A DNA stretch of 62,216 nucleotides from Clostridiaceae bacterium UBA6110 (lineage in GTDB: Bacteria; Bacillota; Clostridia; Clostridiales; Clostridiaceae): assembly GCA_002428415.1 (NCBI GenBank), contig DIWI01000052.1:18996-81211 (forward strand). Direction: 5' to 3'. This document shows positions 1-8,168 of the stretch, one piece after another. The number at the start of each line of letters is the position of its first letter. Position 1 is the stretch's first letter. Below the pieces are notes generated by a model, which did not search any database, was not told where the DNA came from, and saw only the letters and a program-made list of their open reading frames with translations. The translations under genes were made by a program, and so were the position numbers.

Positions 1-125
1 CTGATGGTGGACTTAGCCGCGTTAAGGATATCTGAAAAGTAATTAAGGCTCATTATCTTGTTTGGATTTTCGGTCAGGATCTTGGTTATGATGCTGACTC
101 TGCTGTTTCTGGAATATTTCTCCAT
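1..125 (-). CDS. purR: PurR-type purine operon repressor, N-terminal fragment
   Basis: Only the first 41 or so codons lie in the window; the gene runs off the left edge. The start ATG (123-125) follows a GGAGG ribosome site with a 7-nt spacer. The encoded peptide reads like the winged-helix N-terminus of Bacillus PurR: arginine-rich opening, a helix with TKILTENP, then SLNYFSDILNAAKSTIS, which matches the PurR pattern of a phenylalanine-rich turn followed by AKSSIS. The family binds PurBoxes and responds to PRPP. The identification rests on a short stretch, so it is good but not certain. Confidence 0.75.
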   Translation of the reverse strand, partial: MEKYSRNSRVSIITKILTENPNKIMSLNYFSDILNAAKSTI

Positions 126-288
126 AAGTTCGCCTCCATTTCCTCAAAATATATCTTATAATACAATCGAATGTTTCGCAATGTTTTTTAAAAAATCATT
201 CGTAAAATTCTGAAAATAGAGGTAAAGTAAACGCTTTGATATAATCAGCATTCGTGGAAATTTTCCTGGCCATATCCTTAAACCGGCA

Positions 289-960
289 TCATTTAACGCT
301 TTCAAGCACTTCGACCCCATCCTCGCTTCCAACCACAACTGTGTCAGCCATGGCGATGAACAGTCCTGTCTCGATTACGCCAGGCATGAGCTTTAAAAGT
401 CTGTGCAAACCTTCAGGGTCATCGATGAAACCCGTCTTCAGGTCGATTATGTAGTTCTTTTCATCAGTAAGGAACGGGCAGTTCCCCGACATCCTGAGCT
501 TCGGTGAAAATCCCATGGCCTCAAGCTTCCTCATCAGCTGAACATGGGAGAACGGAACAATCTCAACCGGGAGAGGAAAGGCTCCGAGTCTCTCAACCAG
601 CTTGCTTCTGTCAACCACCCATATCACCCTCCTGGATATGTCAGCTACAAGCTTTTCATAAAGCAGGGCTCCGCCCCCTCCCTTGATACCGCTATAATAC
701 CTGTCCACCTCATCAGCACCGTCTATGGTTATGTCGATCTCTTCAGCCTCCGACATTGGAACAAGGGTAAGATTAAGGCTCTCAGCCAGATTTGTCGTCG
801 CTTCAGATGTTGATACGCACCTTAGCTTCATGCCTTCCTTTGCCATTTCTCCAAGCTTAAGTATCGTATAGTAGACCGTGGACCCTGTTCCGAGACCTAC
901 GGTCATTCCTTCAGTCACAAACCCTGCTGCCAAAATGCCTGCCTGCCTTTTTCCTTCCAT
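289..960 (-). CDS. rpiA: Ribose-5-phosphate isomerase A
   Basis: Interconverts ribose-5-phosphate and ribulose-5-phosphate in the pentose phosphate pathway, in the cytosol. Seen: GLGTGST near residue 22 (phosphate loop), the IDGADE active-site motif near residue 78, KGGGGALLYEK carrying the catalytic region, and a C-terminal GVIETGLF segment. Length of 223 residues fits RpiA. I chose ATG at 958-960 because GAGGAG sits 9 nt upstream; a longer reading frame back to 1029 has no ribosome site and would run into the murC control region. It lies downstream of nothing on this strand and is divergent from murC. It supplies ribose-phosphate for PRPP, fitting the purR neighbour. Confidence 0.95.
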   Translation of the reverse strand: MEGKRQAGILAAGFVTEGMTVGLGTGSTVYYTILKLGEMAKEGMKLRCVSTSEATTNLAESLNLTLVPMSEAEEIDITIDGADEVDRYYSGIKGGGGALLYEKLVADISRRVIWVVDRSKLVERLGAFPLPVEIVPFSHVQLMRKLEAMGFSPKLRMSGNCPFLTDEKNYIIDLKTGFIDDPEGLHRLLKLMPGVIETGLFIAMADTVVVGSEDGVEVLESVK

Positions 961-1093
961 TGCAGACCACTCCTCTTCAAGGTCCTTGAGTGTCAAAATG
1001 TTTCTTTTTGGACCTCTTTGTATTATCATACTAAATGGGGGACTGTTTTACACCCCTAAGCCAAACCAAAAGAAAAATATCGGAGCTGATTTT

Positions 1094-2485
1094 ATGTCAT
1101 TTGATTTCAGGGACTATAAAGGTAAAAAAGTACATTTCATAGGAATAGGCGGGGTATCAATGAGCGGCCTTGCCGCCATACTTCTCAGCAACAATATAGA
1201 GGTCACGGGATCTGATTTCAGGGAATCTGAAACCATCGAAAGCCTGCGTGAAAGAGGAGCAAAGGTTATTATCGGCCATTTCCGGTCAAACATCACAGAC
1301 CAGGACCTGGTGGTCTATACAGCAGCCATACGGGATGACAATGAAGAGCTTATGGAAGCGAAAGAGAGAGGTATAAGGACCCTGGACCGTTCCGAGTTCC
1401 TGGGACACCTGATGAAGAACTTCAAAAATTCAATATCCGTATCAGGAACCCACGGAAAGACATCCACGACCTCCATGCTATCCTCCATAGCAATGAACAG
1501 TGATTCTGATCCGACAATACTTGTTGGCGGACAGCTTCCCTTAATAGGCGGTAATTTCAGGATCGGAGAAAGCGACCTGTTCATAACTGAAGCCTGCGAA
1601 TACAAGGGCTCCTTCTTAAGGTTTCCTGCCCTTACAGCAATCATCCTGAACGTTGAGGCAGACCACCTGGATTACTACAGGGACCTTCAGCATGTCCTCG
1701 ATACCTTCAGGGAGTATGTTGCAATGATCCCCGCAGAAGGAACCATCGTTGCAAATGCTGATGACAGGAACATGGAATATGTCCTTACCGGTGCAAAGGC
1801 AAAGGTCTTAAGGTTCGGAATTGAAAACGGCGACCTGAGGGCAGAGCGCATAACCTTCAGCGAGTCAGGCAAAGCAAGCTTTGACGTATCACTCAGGGGC
1901 GGATACCTGATGTCAATAAGCATGGGAGTCCCCGGCAGGTTCAATGTCTCCAATGCGCTTGCCGCAATTGGCGCATCCATTGCAGCCGGAATTCCGCTTG
2001 AATCGATAGCAAAAGGGCTATCCTCCTTCACTGGAGTGGACAAGAGGTTCCAGCACCTGTATACGGAGGGCGGAGTTACAGTAATCGACGATTATGCTCA
2101 TCATCCAAGTGAGATAAGAGCCGCAATTGACACAGCAAAAAGAACTGATGCACGCAAAATACATGTTGTGTTCCAGCCTCACACCTACACCAGGACAAGG
2201 ACACTCTTCGAGGGCTTCGTTGAAGCCTTTGATGATGTGGACACTCTGGTACTTCTGGACATATATGCCGCCAGGGAGCTTGACACCGGACTTGTGACAT
2301 CAGAAGAGCTTGGTGATGCAATCAGGGGAAGGCATACCGTGACGACGGTTAACTGCCACAGCTTCAGGGAAGCAGCTGAAAACATCATGCACTTCGCTTC
2401 TCCGGGCGACATGGTAATCACCATGGGAGCAGGAGAATCCGTAAAGGTAGCTGATATCATAAGACCGCTTCTAAAAGCCCTTTAA
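1094..2485 (+). CDS. murC: UDP-N-acetylmuramate--L-alanine ligase
   Basis: Adds L-alanine to UDP-MurNAc in cytoplasmic peptidoglycan precursor synthesis, using ATP. The 463-residue protein shows the Mur ligase order: an N-terminal Rossmann domain with GIGGVSMSG near residue 16, the ATP loop GTHGKTS in the central domain, NVEADHLDYY, and the C-terminal domain with DDYAHHPSEI and FQPHTYTRT. Start ATG 1094 has GGAG 9 nt upstream; longer in-frame openings lack a ribosome site and overlap rpiA control DNA. A strong hairpin follows at 2518. Confidence 0.96.
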   Translation: MSFDFRDYKGKKVHFIGIGGVSMSGLAAILLSNNIEVTGSDFRESETIESLRERGAKVIIGHFRSNITDQDLVVYTAAIRDDNEELMEAKERGIRTLDRSEFLGHLMKNFKNSISVSGTHGKTSTTSMLSSIAMNSDSDPTILVGGQLPLIGGNFRIGESDLFITEACEYKGSFLRFPALTAIILNVEADHLDYYRDLQHVLDTFREYVAMIPAEGTIVANADDRNMEYVLTGAKAKVLRFGIENGDLRAERITFSESGKASFDVSLRGGYLMSISMGVPGRFNVSNALAAIGASIAAGIPLESIAKGLSSFTGVDKRFQHLYTEGGVTVIDDYAHHPSEIRAAIDTAKRTDARKIHVVFQPHTYTRTRTLFEGFVEAFDDVDTLVLLDIYAARELDTGLVTSEELGDAIRGRHTVTTVNCHSFREAAENIMHFASPGDMVITMGAGESVKVADIIRPLLKAL

Positions 2486-2517
2486 AGGGTTGACATTATA
2501 TATATATGATGTATCGT

Positions 2518-2545
2518 AAAGTCATGGGCTATTCCATGACTTTTC
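2518..2545 (+). terminator. Hairpin terminator after murC
   Basis: Ten-base-pair stem (AAAGTCATGG with CCATGACTTT, loop GCTATT) with a short T stretch. It falls 33 nt after the murC stop. A TTGACA hexamer at 2490-2495 with a weak TATCGT at 2512 lies just before it, so it could also sit at the front of the ABC transcript. Confidence 0.6.
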
Positions 2546-2566
2546 TACATCCAGGGGGTTTTCAAA

Positions 2567-4294
2567 ATAGACAGAGTATACTCAGAGGTCAGGAAACACA
2601 AGCTTCTCGTAATCATCCCATCAATGGCGATGATTCTTTCTCTCGTCCTTGATTTCTTCAATCCACTCATAACTCGCGCAATAATCGACAGGGTTGTTAT
2701 CGGCGGAGAGAGGCATCTCCTTCTCCCATTCATCGCAGGCCTTTTCGGCGTGACCATGTCGAGGGCTGTCCTTGGCTACACCAAGGAATACCTCTTCGAC
2801 CTTTTTTCAACAAAGGTGGTGATCCGGCTCAAGGATGACACCTACCGCCATATAATGAAGCTGAGCTTCAAATACTTCGACACCATGAACACCGGTGAGC
2901 TGATGGCAAGGATGAGCGAGGATGTGGAGAACGTCTGGAATGCTGTAGCCTTCGGCTTGAGGCTTATTGTCGAGGACGCGCTTTATTTCGTACTTGCTTT
3001 AGGACTCCTCACATACTTCAACTGGAAGCTTACCCTGATATGCCTTACTATCATGCTTCCTATAGCCTGGATAGCTGTACAGCTTGAAAAAAGGAGCACG
3101 AAGAGCTATGAGGAGATTTCCGACCATATAGCGAAGCTGAATACCACAGCCCAGGAGAATATTGCCGGTGTCAGGCTCGTAAAGGCCTTTTCAAGGGAGA
3201 GGCATGAAATAGGCAAGTTCTTTGAGATGAATAGGAAAAACTTTGAACTCAACAGCAAGCAGACAAAGATAATGTCGGATTACTTTCCGCCAATAGAGCT
3301 TCTGACTAACCTTGCAGTGGTAGCCATGGTCGCCTTCGGAGGCTTCTTCGTTACTTCCGGCGAGATGACGCTTGGAACTCTCGTCGCCTTCTCAACCTAT
3401 ATCTGGAACCTCATATGGCCCCTCAGGGACATGGGCTGGCTTATAAACCTGGCTTCACAGAACAAGTCGTCGCTTGGAAAGCTTGAGAAGATATTCAAGG
3501 AGGAGCCGTCCATCAGAAGTTTGGAAACTGCAGCAGACCTGTCCATATCAGGAAAAGTCGAATTCAGGGACCTCTCATTCTCATACGGAGGTGAAAATGT
3601 GCTGGAGGACATATCCTTTACAGCCAATGCAGGCAGCACAGTCGCCATTATGGGAACCACCGGTTCAGGAAAATCTTCACTTACAGGCCTCATCGGCAGA
3701 TATTATGAATTCCAGACAGGAAGTCTGTTGATTGATGATGTACCGATAAGGGATATAACACTTGAATCCTTAAGGCGGAACATGTCGGTGGTCCCTCAGG
3801 ACACCTTCCTGTTCTCTGATACCATTGAAAATAACGTACGCCTTGGAAGAAGGGATGCAACTGACACTGAAGTCATTGAAGCCCTTGACCTTGCGTGCGC
3901 TGACTTTGTCGGAGAGCTTTCAGAAGGTCCGGCGACCATAATCGGTGAAAGGGGCGTGGGGCTTTCAGGAGGACAGAAGCAAAGGATCGCCATCGCCAGG
4001 GCGATAATCAGAAGGTCACCAATAATGATACTAGATGACGCCACCAGCGCACTGGACATGGATACTGAATACAAGCTTCTCAGGAACCTGAAGCACCTGC
4101 CTTCAAAAAGCACATTATTCATAATCGCCCACAGGATCTCCGCAGTAAAGAATGCCGACCTCATACTCATAATGGAGGATGGAAGGATAATCGAGCGCGG
4201 CACCCACGAGGAGCTTGTGGCCAGAGGCGGAGCATACTACGAAGTATACCGGGAGCAGTTCAAGGATTTCGACTCCCTCAGGGAGGAATCATAA
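2567..4294 (+). CDS. ABC exporter half-transporter, degenerate Walker B subunit (BmrC/TM287-like)
   Basis: Type IV (MsbA-like) half-transporter: six-helix membrane domain followed by an ATPase domain with GTTGSGKSS, the LSGGQ signature and ILDDATSALD. The residue after the Walker B aspartate is Asp, not the catalytic Glu. That is the hallmark of the inactive-site subunit in heterodimeric exporters such as BmrCD and TM287/288, and the partner gene follows with a 1-nt stop/start overlap. Start: the first ATG (2624) would cut into transmembrane helix 1. An AGGGGG site at 2553 has an in-frame ATA 8 nt later (2567) and no ATG, GTG or TTG in between, so I place the start at ATA 2567, giving 575 residues. 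The start is uncertain; the family is not. Confidence 0.85.
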   Translation: MDRVYSEVRKHKLLVIIPSMAMILSLVLDFFNPLITRAIIDRVVIGGERHLLLPFIAGLFGVTMSRAVLGYTKEYLFDLFSTKVVIRLKDDTYRHIMKLSFKYFDTMNTGELMARMSEDVENVWNAVAFGLRLIVEDALYFVLALGLLTYFNWKLTLICLTIMLPIAWIAVQLEKRSTKSYEEISDHIAKLNTTAQENIAGVRLVKAFSRERHEIGKFFEMNRKNFELNSKQTKIMSDYFPPIELLTNLAVVAMVAFGGFFVTSGEMTLGTLVAFSTYIWNLIWPLRDMGWLINLASQNKSSLGKLEKIFKEEPSIRSLETAADLSISGKVEFRDLSFSYGGENVLEDISFTANAGSTVAIMGTTGSGKSSLTGLIGRYYEFQTGSLLIDDVPIRDITLESLRRNMSVVPQDTFLFSDTIENNVRLGRRDATDTEVIEALDLACADFVGELSEGPATIIGERGVGLSGGQKQRIAIARAIIRRSPIMILDDATSALDMDTEYKLLRNLKHLPSKSTLFIIAHRISAVKNADLILIMEDGRIIERGTHEELVARGGAYYEVYREQFKDFDSLREES

Positions 4295-6081
4295 TGGCAA
4301 AGAATACCGTAAAGCAGGATGAGAAATTTACCATAACAGGTAAACGGGAACTGATATCGAGGCTGTTCACATACATGGTTCCATACAGGAACGAGGTTGC
4401 AATCGTCCTTACACTCATGGTTATGGTCATGGTAGTCGGTCTCATCAACCCCTACTTCACAAGGCAGGCAATCGATGTATATATAAGGAATGAAGACATG
4501 AAGGGCCTTGCGCTCGTCGCAGGCATCATGGCCGGACTTAACATATTAGCCATGGCGGCATCCCGTGCGAGGATATACAAGATGGGCATCGTAAGCAACA
4601 AGATCGTCCTCAGCATGAGAGAGGACCTCTATGCGCATATACAGAAGCTCTCATTCTCATTCTTCGACTCAAGGCCTGTAGGTAAGATACTGGCAAGGGT
4701 AGTAGGAGATGTCAATGCACTTCAGACTCTGTTCTCCAACTCCGTCACAAGCTTCCTTCCTCACATCCTTCAGCTCGCAATGGTTACAGTGATGATGTTC
4801 ATCCTTAATTACAAGCTTGCCCTGGCAACCATGTCTGTCATGCCGCTTCTTGGCGGTGCCATGTTCATGATCGAGGCTAAGGCAAGACCGAGATGGCAGG
4901 AGTTCAGGAGCAAGCGAAGCAACCTCAACGCCTTCACCCATGAAAGCTTCGCTGGAATAAGGGTCATTCAGGGCTTTGCAACTGAGGATGACAGCAGGAA
5001 GACACATGATTCCATGGTAACTGAAATGATGGAAAGCTTCATGAGCGCCATATTCCTGAACGACTTCTTCTGGCCTCTCGTTGAATCCTCATGGGGAATC
5101 GGCTCCTGCGTCGTTTATTTCGTCGGTGTAAATCTGGTATTTGACGGAGACATTTCCCTTGGAACTCTCATAGCCTTTACCATGTATGTGAGCATGTTCT
5201 GGAGACCGGTCATGAACATCTCTAACTTCTACAATACTCTCATAACCAATTTCGCCTCAGCGGAAAGGATCTTCGAGATCCTTGACATCAACCCGGACAT
5301 TGAATCATCAGATAAAGCCCGCGAAATGGAAAGGATAGATGGAAGTGTGGAGTTCAGGAATGTAGACTTCAGCTACGAGGATGGAATTCCCGTACTGACG
5401 GATGTATCCTTTAAAGTCGATGCCGGAGAATCCATTGCGCTTGTAGGAGAGACTGGTGCCGGCAAGACCACAATCGTCAATCTCCTTTCAAGGTTCTACG
5501 ATACTGACAGCGGCGAAGTGCTGATTGACGGAACAGACATAAGGACAGTGACCCTGGAATCCCTAAGAAGCCAGATGGGGATAATGCTGCAGGATACTTT
5601 CCTGTTCGCAGCTACCATCAGGGAAAACATAAGATACGGAAAGCTCGATGCCACAGATGATGAGATCGAGAGAGCAGCAAGGGCAGTAAACGCCCATGAC
5701 TTCATAATGAAGCTTGAGAACGGATACGATACGGAGATAAGGGAGCGCGGCTCCAGGCTGTCAGTCGGCCAGAGGCAGCTCATATCATTTGCCAGGGCGC
5801 TTCTTGCAGACCCGAGGATCCTGATCCTTGACGAAGCAACCTCGAACATCGACACCCAGACAGAAAGGCTCGTACAGGACGGAATAAAGAAGCTTCTGAA
5901 GAACAGGACCTCATTTGTAATAGCCCACAGACTTTCCACAATAAGGGACTGTGACAGGATAATGGTAATAAACGGCGGAGTCATAACAGAGAGCGGTACC
6001 CATGAGGAACTGCTGGCAATGAAAGGCGATTACTACAGCCTGTATATGTCACAATACAGATTTTTGAGCGAAGGCGCATAG
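4294..6081 (+). CDS. ABC exporter half-transporter, catalytic-site subunit (BmrD/TM288-like)
   Basis: 595-residue fused membrane and ATPase protein, translationally coupled to the previous gene. Seen: six hydrophobic helices in the first 320 residues, Walker A GETGAGKTT, Walker B ILILDEATSNID with the catalytic Glu, and an altered signature LSVGQ in place of LSGGQ. A good Walker B here together with a poor signature is the mirror image of the upstream subunit, so one functional and one degenerate ATP site would form in the heterodimer. Substrate cannot be told from sequence; drugs or lipids are typical for the family. A DUF2500 gene follows 9 nt downstream, probably in the same transcript. 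Confidence 0.93.
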   Translation: MAKNTVKQDEKFTITGKRELISRLFTYMVPYRNEVAIVLTLMVMVMVVGLINPYFTRQAIDVYIRNEDMKGLALVAGIMAGLNILAMAASRARIYKMGIVSNKIVLSMREDLYAHIQKLSFSFFDSRPVGKILARVVGDVNALQTLFSNSVTSFLPHILQLAMVTVMMFILNYKLALATMSVMPLLGGAMFMIEAKARPRWQEFRSKRSNLNAFTHESFAGIRVIQGFATEDDSRKTHDSMVTEMMESFMSAIFLNDFFWPLVESSWGIGSCVVYFVGVNLVFDGDISLGTLIAFTMYVSMFWRPVMNISNFYNTLITNFASAERIFEILDINPDIESSDKAREMERIDGSVEFRNVDFSYEDGIPVLTDVSFKVDAGESIALVGETGAGKTTIVNLLSRFYDTDSGEVLIDGTDIRTVTLESLRSQMGIMLQDTFLFAATIRENIRYGKLDATDDEIERAARAVNAHDFIMKLENGYDTEIRERGSRLSVGQRQLISFARALLADPRILILDEATSNIDTQTERLVQDGIKKLLKNRTSFVIAHRLSTIRDCDRIMVINGGVITESGTHEELLAMKGDYYSLYMSQYRFLSEGA

Positions 6082-6090
6082 GAGGTACAA

Positions 6091-6507
6091 ATGTACGATT
6101 CACCATTCAGTTCAGGCTTCGGATTCTTCAGCATAATACCATTCATAGTGGCACTTGGGTTCCTTGTCGTTGGCTCTATGCTTATTCTCACAATAATAAG
6201 AGGAATCGGCGAGTGGACAAGGAACAACAATTCACCAAGACTTGAGGAAAGGGCCAGAGTAGTTGCTAAAAGGACCAATGTGTCACATCATCACCATACG
6301 AACCAGAATGTCCCCTCATCAAGCACCAGTACAACATATTATGCGACCTTCGAGCTCATGTCTGGCGTAAGGCAGGAATTCCATATAGCCGATAATCTGT
6401 TCGGATACCTAGTGGAAGGTGATGAAGGCATGCTTTCGTTCCAGGGAACAAGGTACCTTGGTTTCCAGCGGGACCTGCCGGGAGCCCAAAATCCTTCAAC
6501 CACTTGA
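6091..6507 (+). CDS. DUF2500-family membrane-anchored protein
   Basis: 138 residues: one hydrophobic helix near the N-terminus (about residues 12-38), a charged and low-complexity linker with four consecutive His and a Ser/Thr run, then a compact C-terminal domain (TYYATFEL, EFHIADNLFGYLVEGDEGMLSFQGTRYLGF) typical of DUF2500. Function is unknown in the family. GGAGG lies just before the start, 9 nt after the ABC gene, so it is likely co-transcribed with the exporter. The His-rich linker might bind metal, but that is only a guess. Confidence 0.8.
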   Translation: MYDSPFSSGFGFFSIIPFIVALGFLVVGSMLILTIIRGIGEWTRNNNSPRLEERARVVAKRTNVSHHHHTNQNVPSSSTSTTYYATFELMSGVRQEFHIADNLFGYLVEGDEGMLSFQGTRYLGFQRDLPGAQNPSTT

Positions 6508-6532
6508 AGAAATCACCCCGATAGGTTAAAAT
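6504..6532 (+). promoter_or_regulatory. Promoter of asnS
   Basis: TTGAAG (6504-6509), 17-bp spacer, TAAAAT (6527-6532). It overlaps the stop codon of the DUF2500 gene and would give a leader of about 100 nt before asnS. Confidence 0.6.
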
Positions 6533-6571
6533 GTATGTGCAATTGACAAACGTGGAGCAAAAGAATGTTCC

Positions 6572-6606
6572 GGGCTTCTAGTCCCCTCGGGACGGAGGCT
6601 CTTTTA
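6572..6606 (+). terminator. Leader terminator (attenuator-like) upstream of asnS
   Basis: Two stacked stems, GGGCTTC with GAGGCTC and GTCCC with GGGAC, are followed by TTTTA. The hairpin lies between the asnS promoter and the asnS start, so it should stop some transcripts before the gene. No T-box core motif (TGGNACCGCG) is visible and the leader is too short for a full T-box. It may be an attenuator of another kind or a reduced leader. Confidence 0.6.
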
Positions 6607-6639
6607 TTGTAAAGAATCAAACTATCAGGAGGAACGAAA

Positions 6640-8025
6640 ATGCCATATGTAAAAGAGCTTTATACGAAGCCTGAAGACTTTGCAGGCAAGGAAGTTCTCG
6701 TCAGCGGATGGGTAAGGACTTCAAGGGTCTCCAAGTCATTTGGATTCATCGAGCTGAACGACGGTACTTTTTTCAAGAATCTGCAGGTGGTCTTTGATGA
6801 CACTCTTCCAAACTTTTCAGATGTGTCAAAATACCATATAAGCACTGCAATCACAATCAAGGGAGACTTCGTGCTTACACCCGATGCCAAGCAGCCATTC
6901 GAGCTGAAGGCCAGGGAGATAATCCTTGAGGGCGAATCAAGCGCTGATTATCCTCTGCAGAAAAAGAGGCATACCTTTGAATACTTAAGGACAATAGCTC
7001 ACTTAAGACCGAGAGGCAACACCTATTCAGCCGTATTCAGGGTTAGAAGCATGGCTGCTTACGCCATACACAAGTTCTTCCAGGAAAGAGGCTTTGTATA
7101 TGTACATACGCCGATAATCACAGGAAGCGACGCTGAGGGAGCAGGAGAAATGTTCAGGGTATCAACCCTTGACCCAATGAATCCTCCACTTACTGAAGAC
7201 GGCAAGATCGACTATTCGAAGGACTTCTTCGGAAAATCCTCCAACCTTACGGTATCCGGACAGCTGAACGGCGAGGCTTATGCGCTTGCATTCAGGAACA
7301 TCTACACCTTCGGACCGACCTTCAGAGCAGAGAACTCCAACACCGCAAGGCACGCCGCAGAGTTCTGGATGATAGAGCCTGAAATAGCTTTCGCTGAGCT
7401 CTCAGACAACATGCAGCTGGCAGAGGACATGCTGAAGTATGTCATAAGGTATATACTTGAAAATGCTCCTGAGGAAATGCAGTTCTTCAACAGCTTCATC
7501 GACAAGACACTTCTTGAAAGGCTCAATTTCCTTGTGGATTCTGAATTCAAGAAGGTTACCTATACTGAAGCGGTTGAGCTTCTCCAGAAATCCGGAAAGG
7601 AATTCGACTACAAGGTTGAATGGGGAACTGACCTCCAGACTGAGCATGAGAGATATCTCACAGAAGAGATATTCAACATGCCGGTATTCGTCACGGATTA
7701 CCCTAAGGAGATTAAGGCATTCTACATGAGACTCAACGATGACGGAAAGACAGTAGCAGCTATGGACTGCCTCGTTCCCGGAGTAGGAGAGATCATAGGC
7801 GGAAGCCAGAGGGAAGAAAGGCTTGATGTGCTGCTGGACAGGATGAACAAGCTTGGACTTAACGAAGAGGATTATTGGTGGTACCTGGAGCTCAGGAAAT
7901 ACGGCGGTGCAAAGCATGCCGGATTCGGCCTCGGCTTCGAGAGGCTCATCATGTACATGACAGGCATGACCAACATAAGAGACGTAATACCTTTCCCGAG
8001 GACACCGAAGAGCTCGGATTTCTAG
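6640..8025 (+). CDS. asnS: Asparaginyl-tRNA synthetase
   Basis: Charges tRNA-Asn with asparagine. The 461-residue class IIb synthetase has an N-terminal OB-fold anticodon domain (VLVSGWVRTSR near residue 22), motif 2 TFRAENSNTARHAAEFWMIEPEIAFA pattern (given here in part: TFRAENSNTARH), and motif 3 GFGLGFERLIMYMTG followed by NIRDVIPFPRTP, the usual end of AsnRS rather than AspRS. AGGAGG precedes the ATG by 8 nt. Its own promoter and a leader hairpin lie upstream. A 12-bp hairpin follows the gene. Confidence 0.96.
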   Translation: MPYVKELYTKPEDFAGKEVLVSGWVRTSRVSKSFGFIELNDGTFFKNLQVVFDDTLPNFSDVSKYHISTAITIKGDFVLTPDAKQPFELKAREIILEGESSADYPLQKKRHTFEYLRTIAHLRPRGNTYSAVFRVRSMAAYAIHKFFQERGFVYVHTPIITGSDAEGAGEMFRVSTLDPMNPPLTEDGKIDYSKDFFGKSSNLTVSGQLNGEAYALAFRNIYTFGPTFRAENSNTARHAAEFWMIEPEIAFAELSDNMQLAEDMLKYVIRYILENAPEEMQFFNSFIDKTLLERLNFLVDSEFKKVTYTEAVELLQKSGKEFDYKVEWGTDLQTEHERYLTEEIFNMPVFVTDYPKEIKAFYMRLNDDGKTVAAMDCLVPGVGEIIGGSQREERLDVLLDRMNKLGLNEEDYWWYLELRKYGGAKHAGFGLGFERLIMYMTGMTNIRDVIPFPRTPKSSDF

Positions 8026-8097
8026 ACCTGATTCAGGACGGACAGAATAGAACTGAATATATTGCATGACCAAATAATTCAAATCATGAAATTAGTT

Positions 8098-8135
8098 GAG
8101 GCGCGCTCCGGATTCGGAGTGCGCCTCGTTCTATC
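8098..8135 (+). terminator. Hairpin between asnS and the M24 peptidase gene
   Basis: A 12-bp stem (GAGGCGCGCTCC with GGAGTGCGCCTC, loop GGATTC). The T tract is poor on both sides. Its place between convergent genes suggests a shared terminator. Confidence 0.6.
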
Positions 8136-8168
8136 TGTCAATAATCAACATTCTATTAACTGCTGCAG

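Noticed and set aside
7402..8082. A 226-codon minus-strand open frame inside asnS
   Set aside because: Antisense to a fully recognisable asparaginyl-tRNA synthetase; no own signals.
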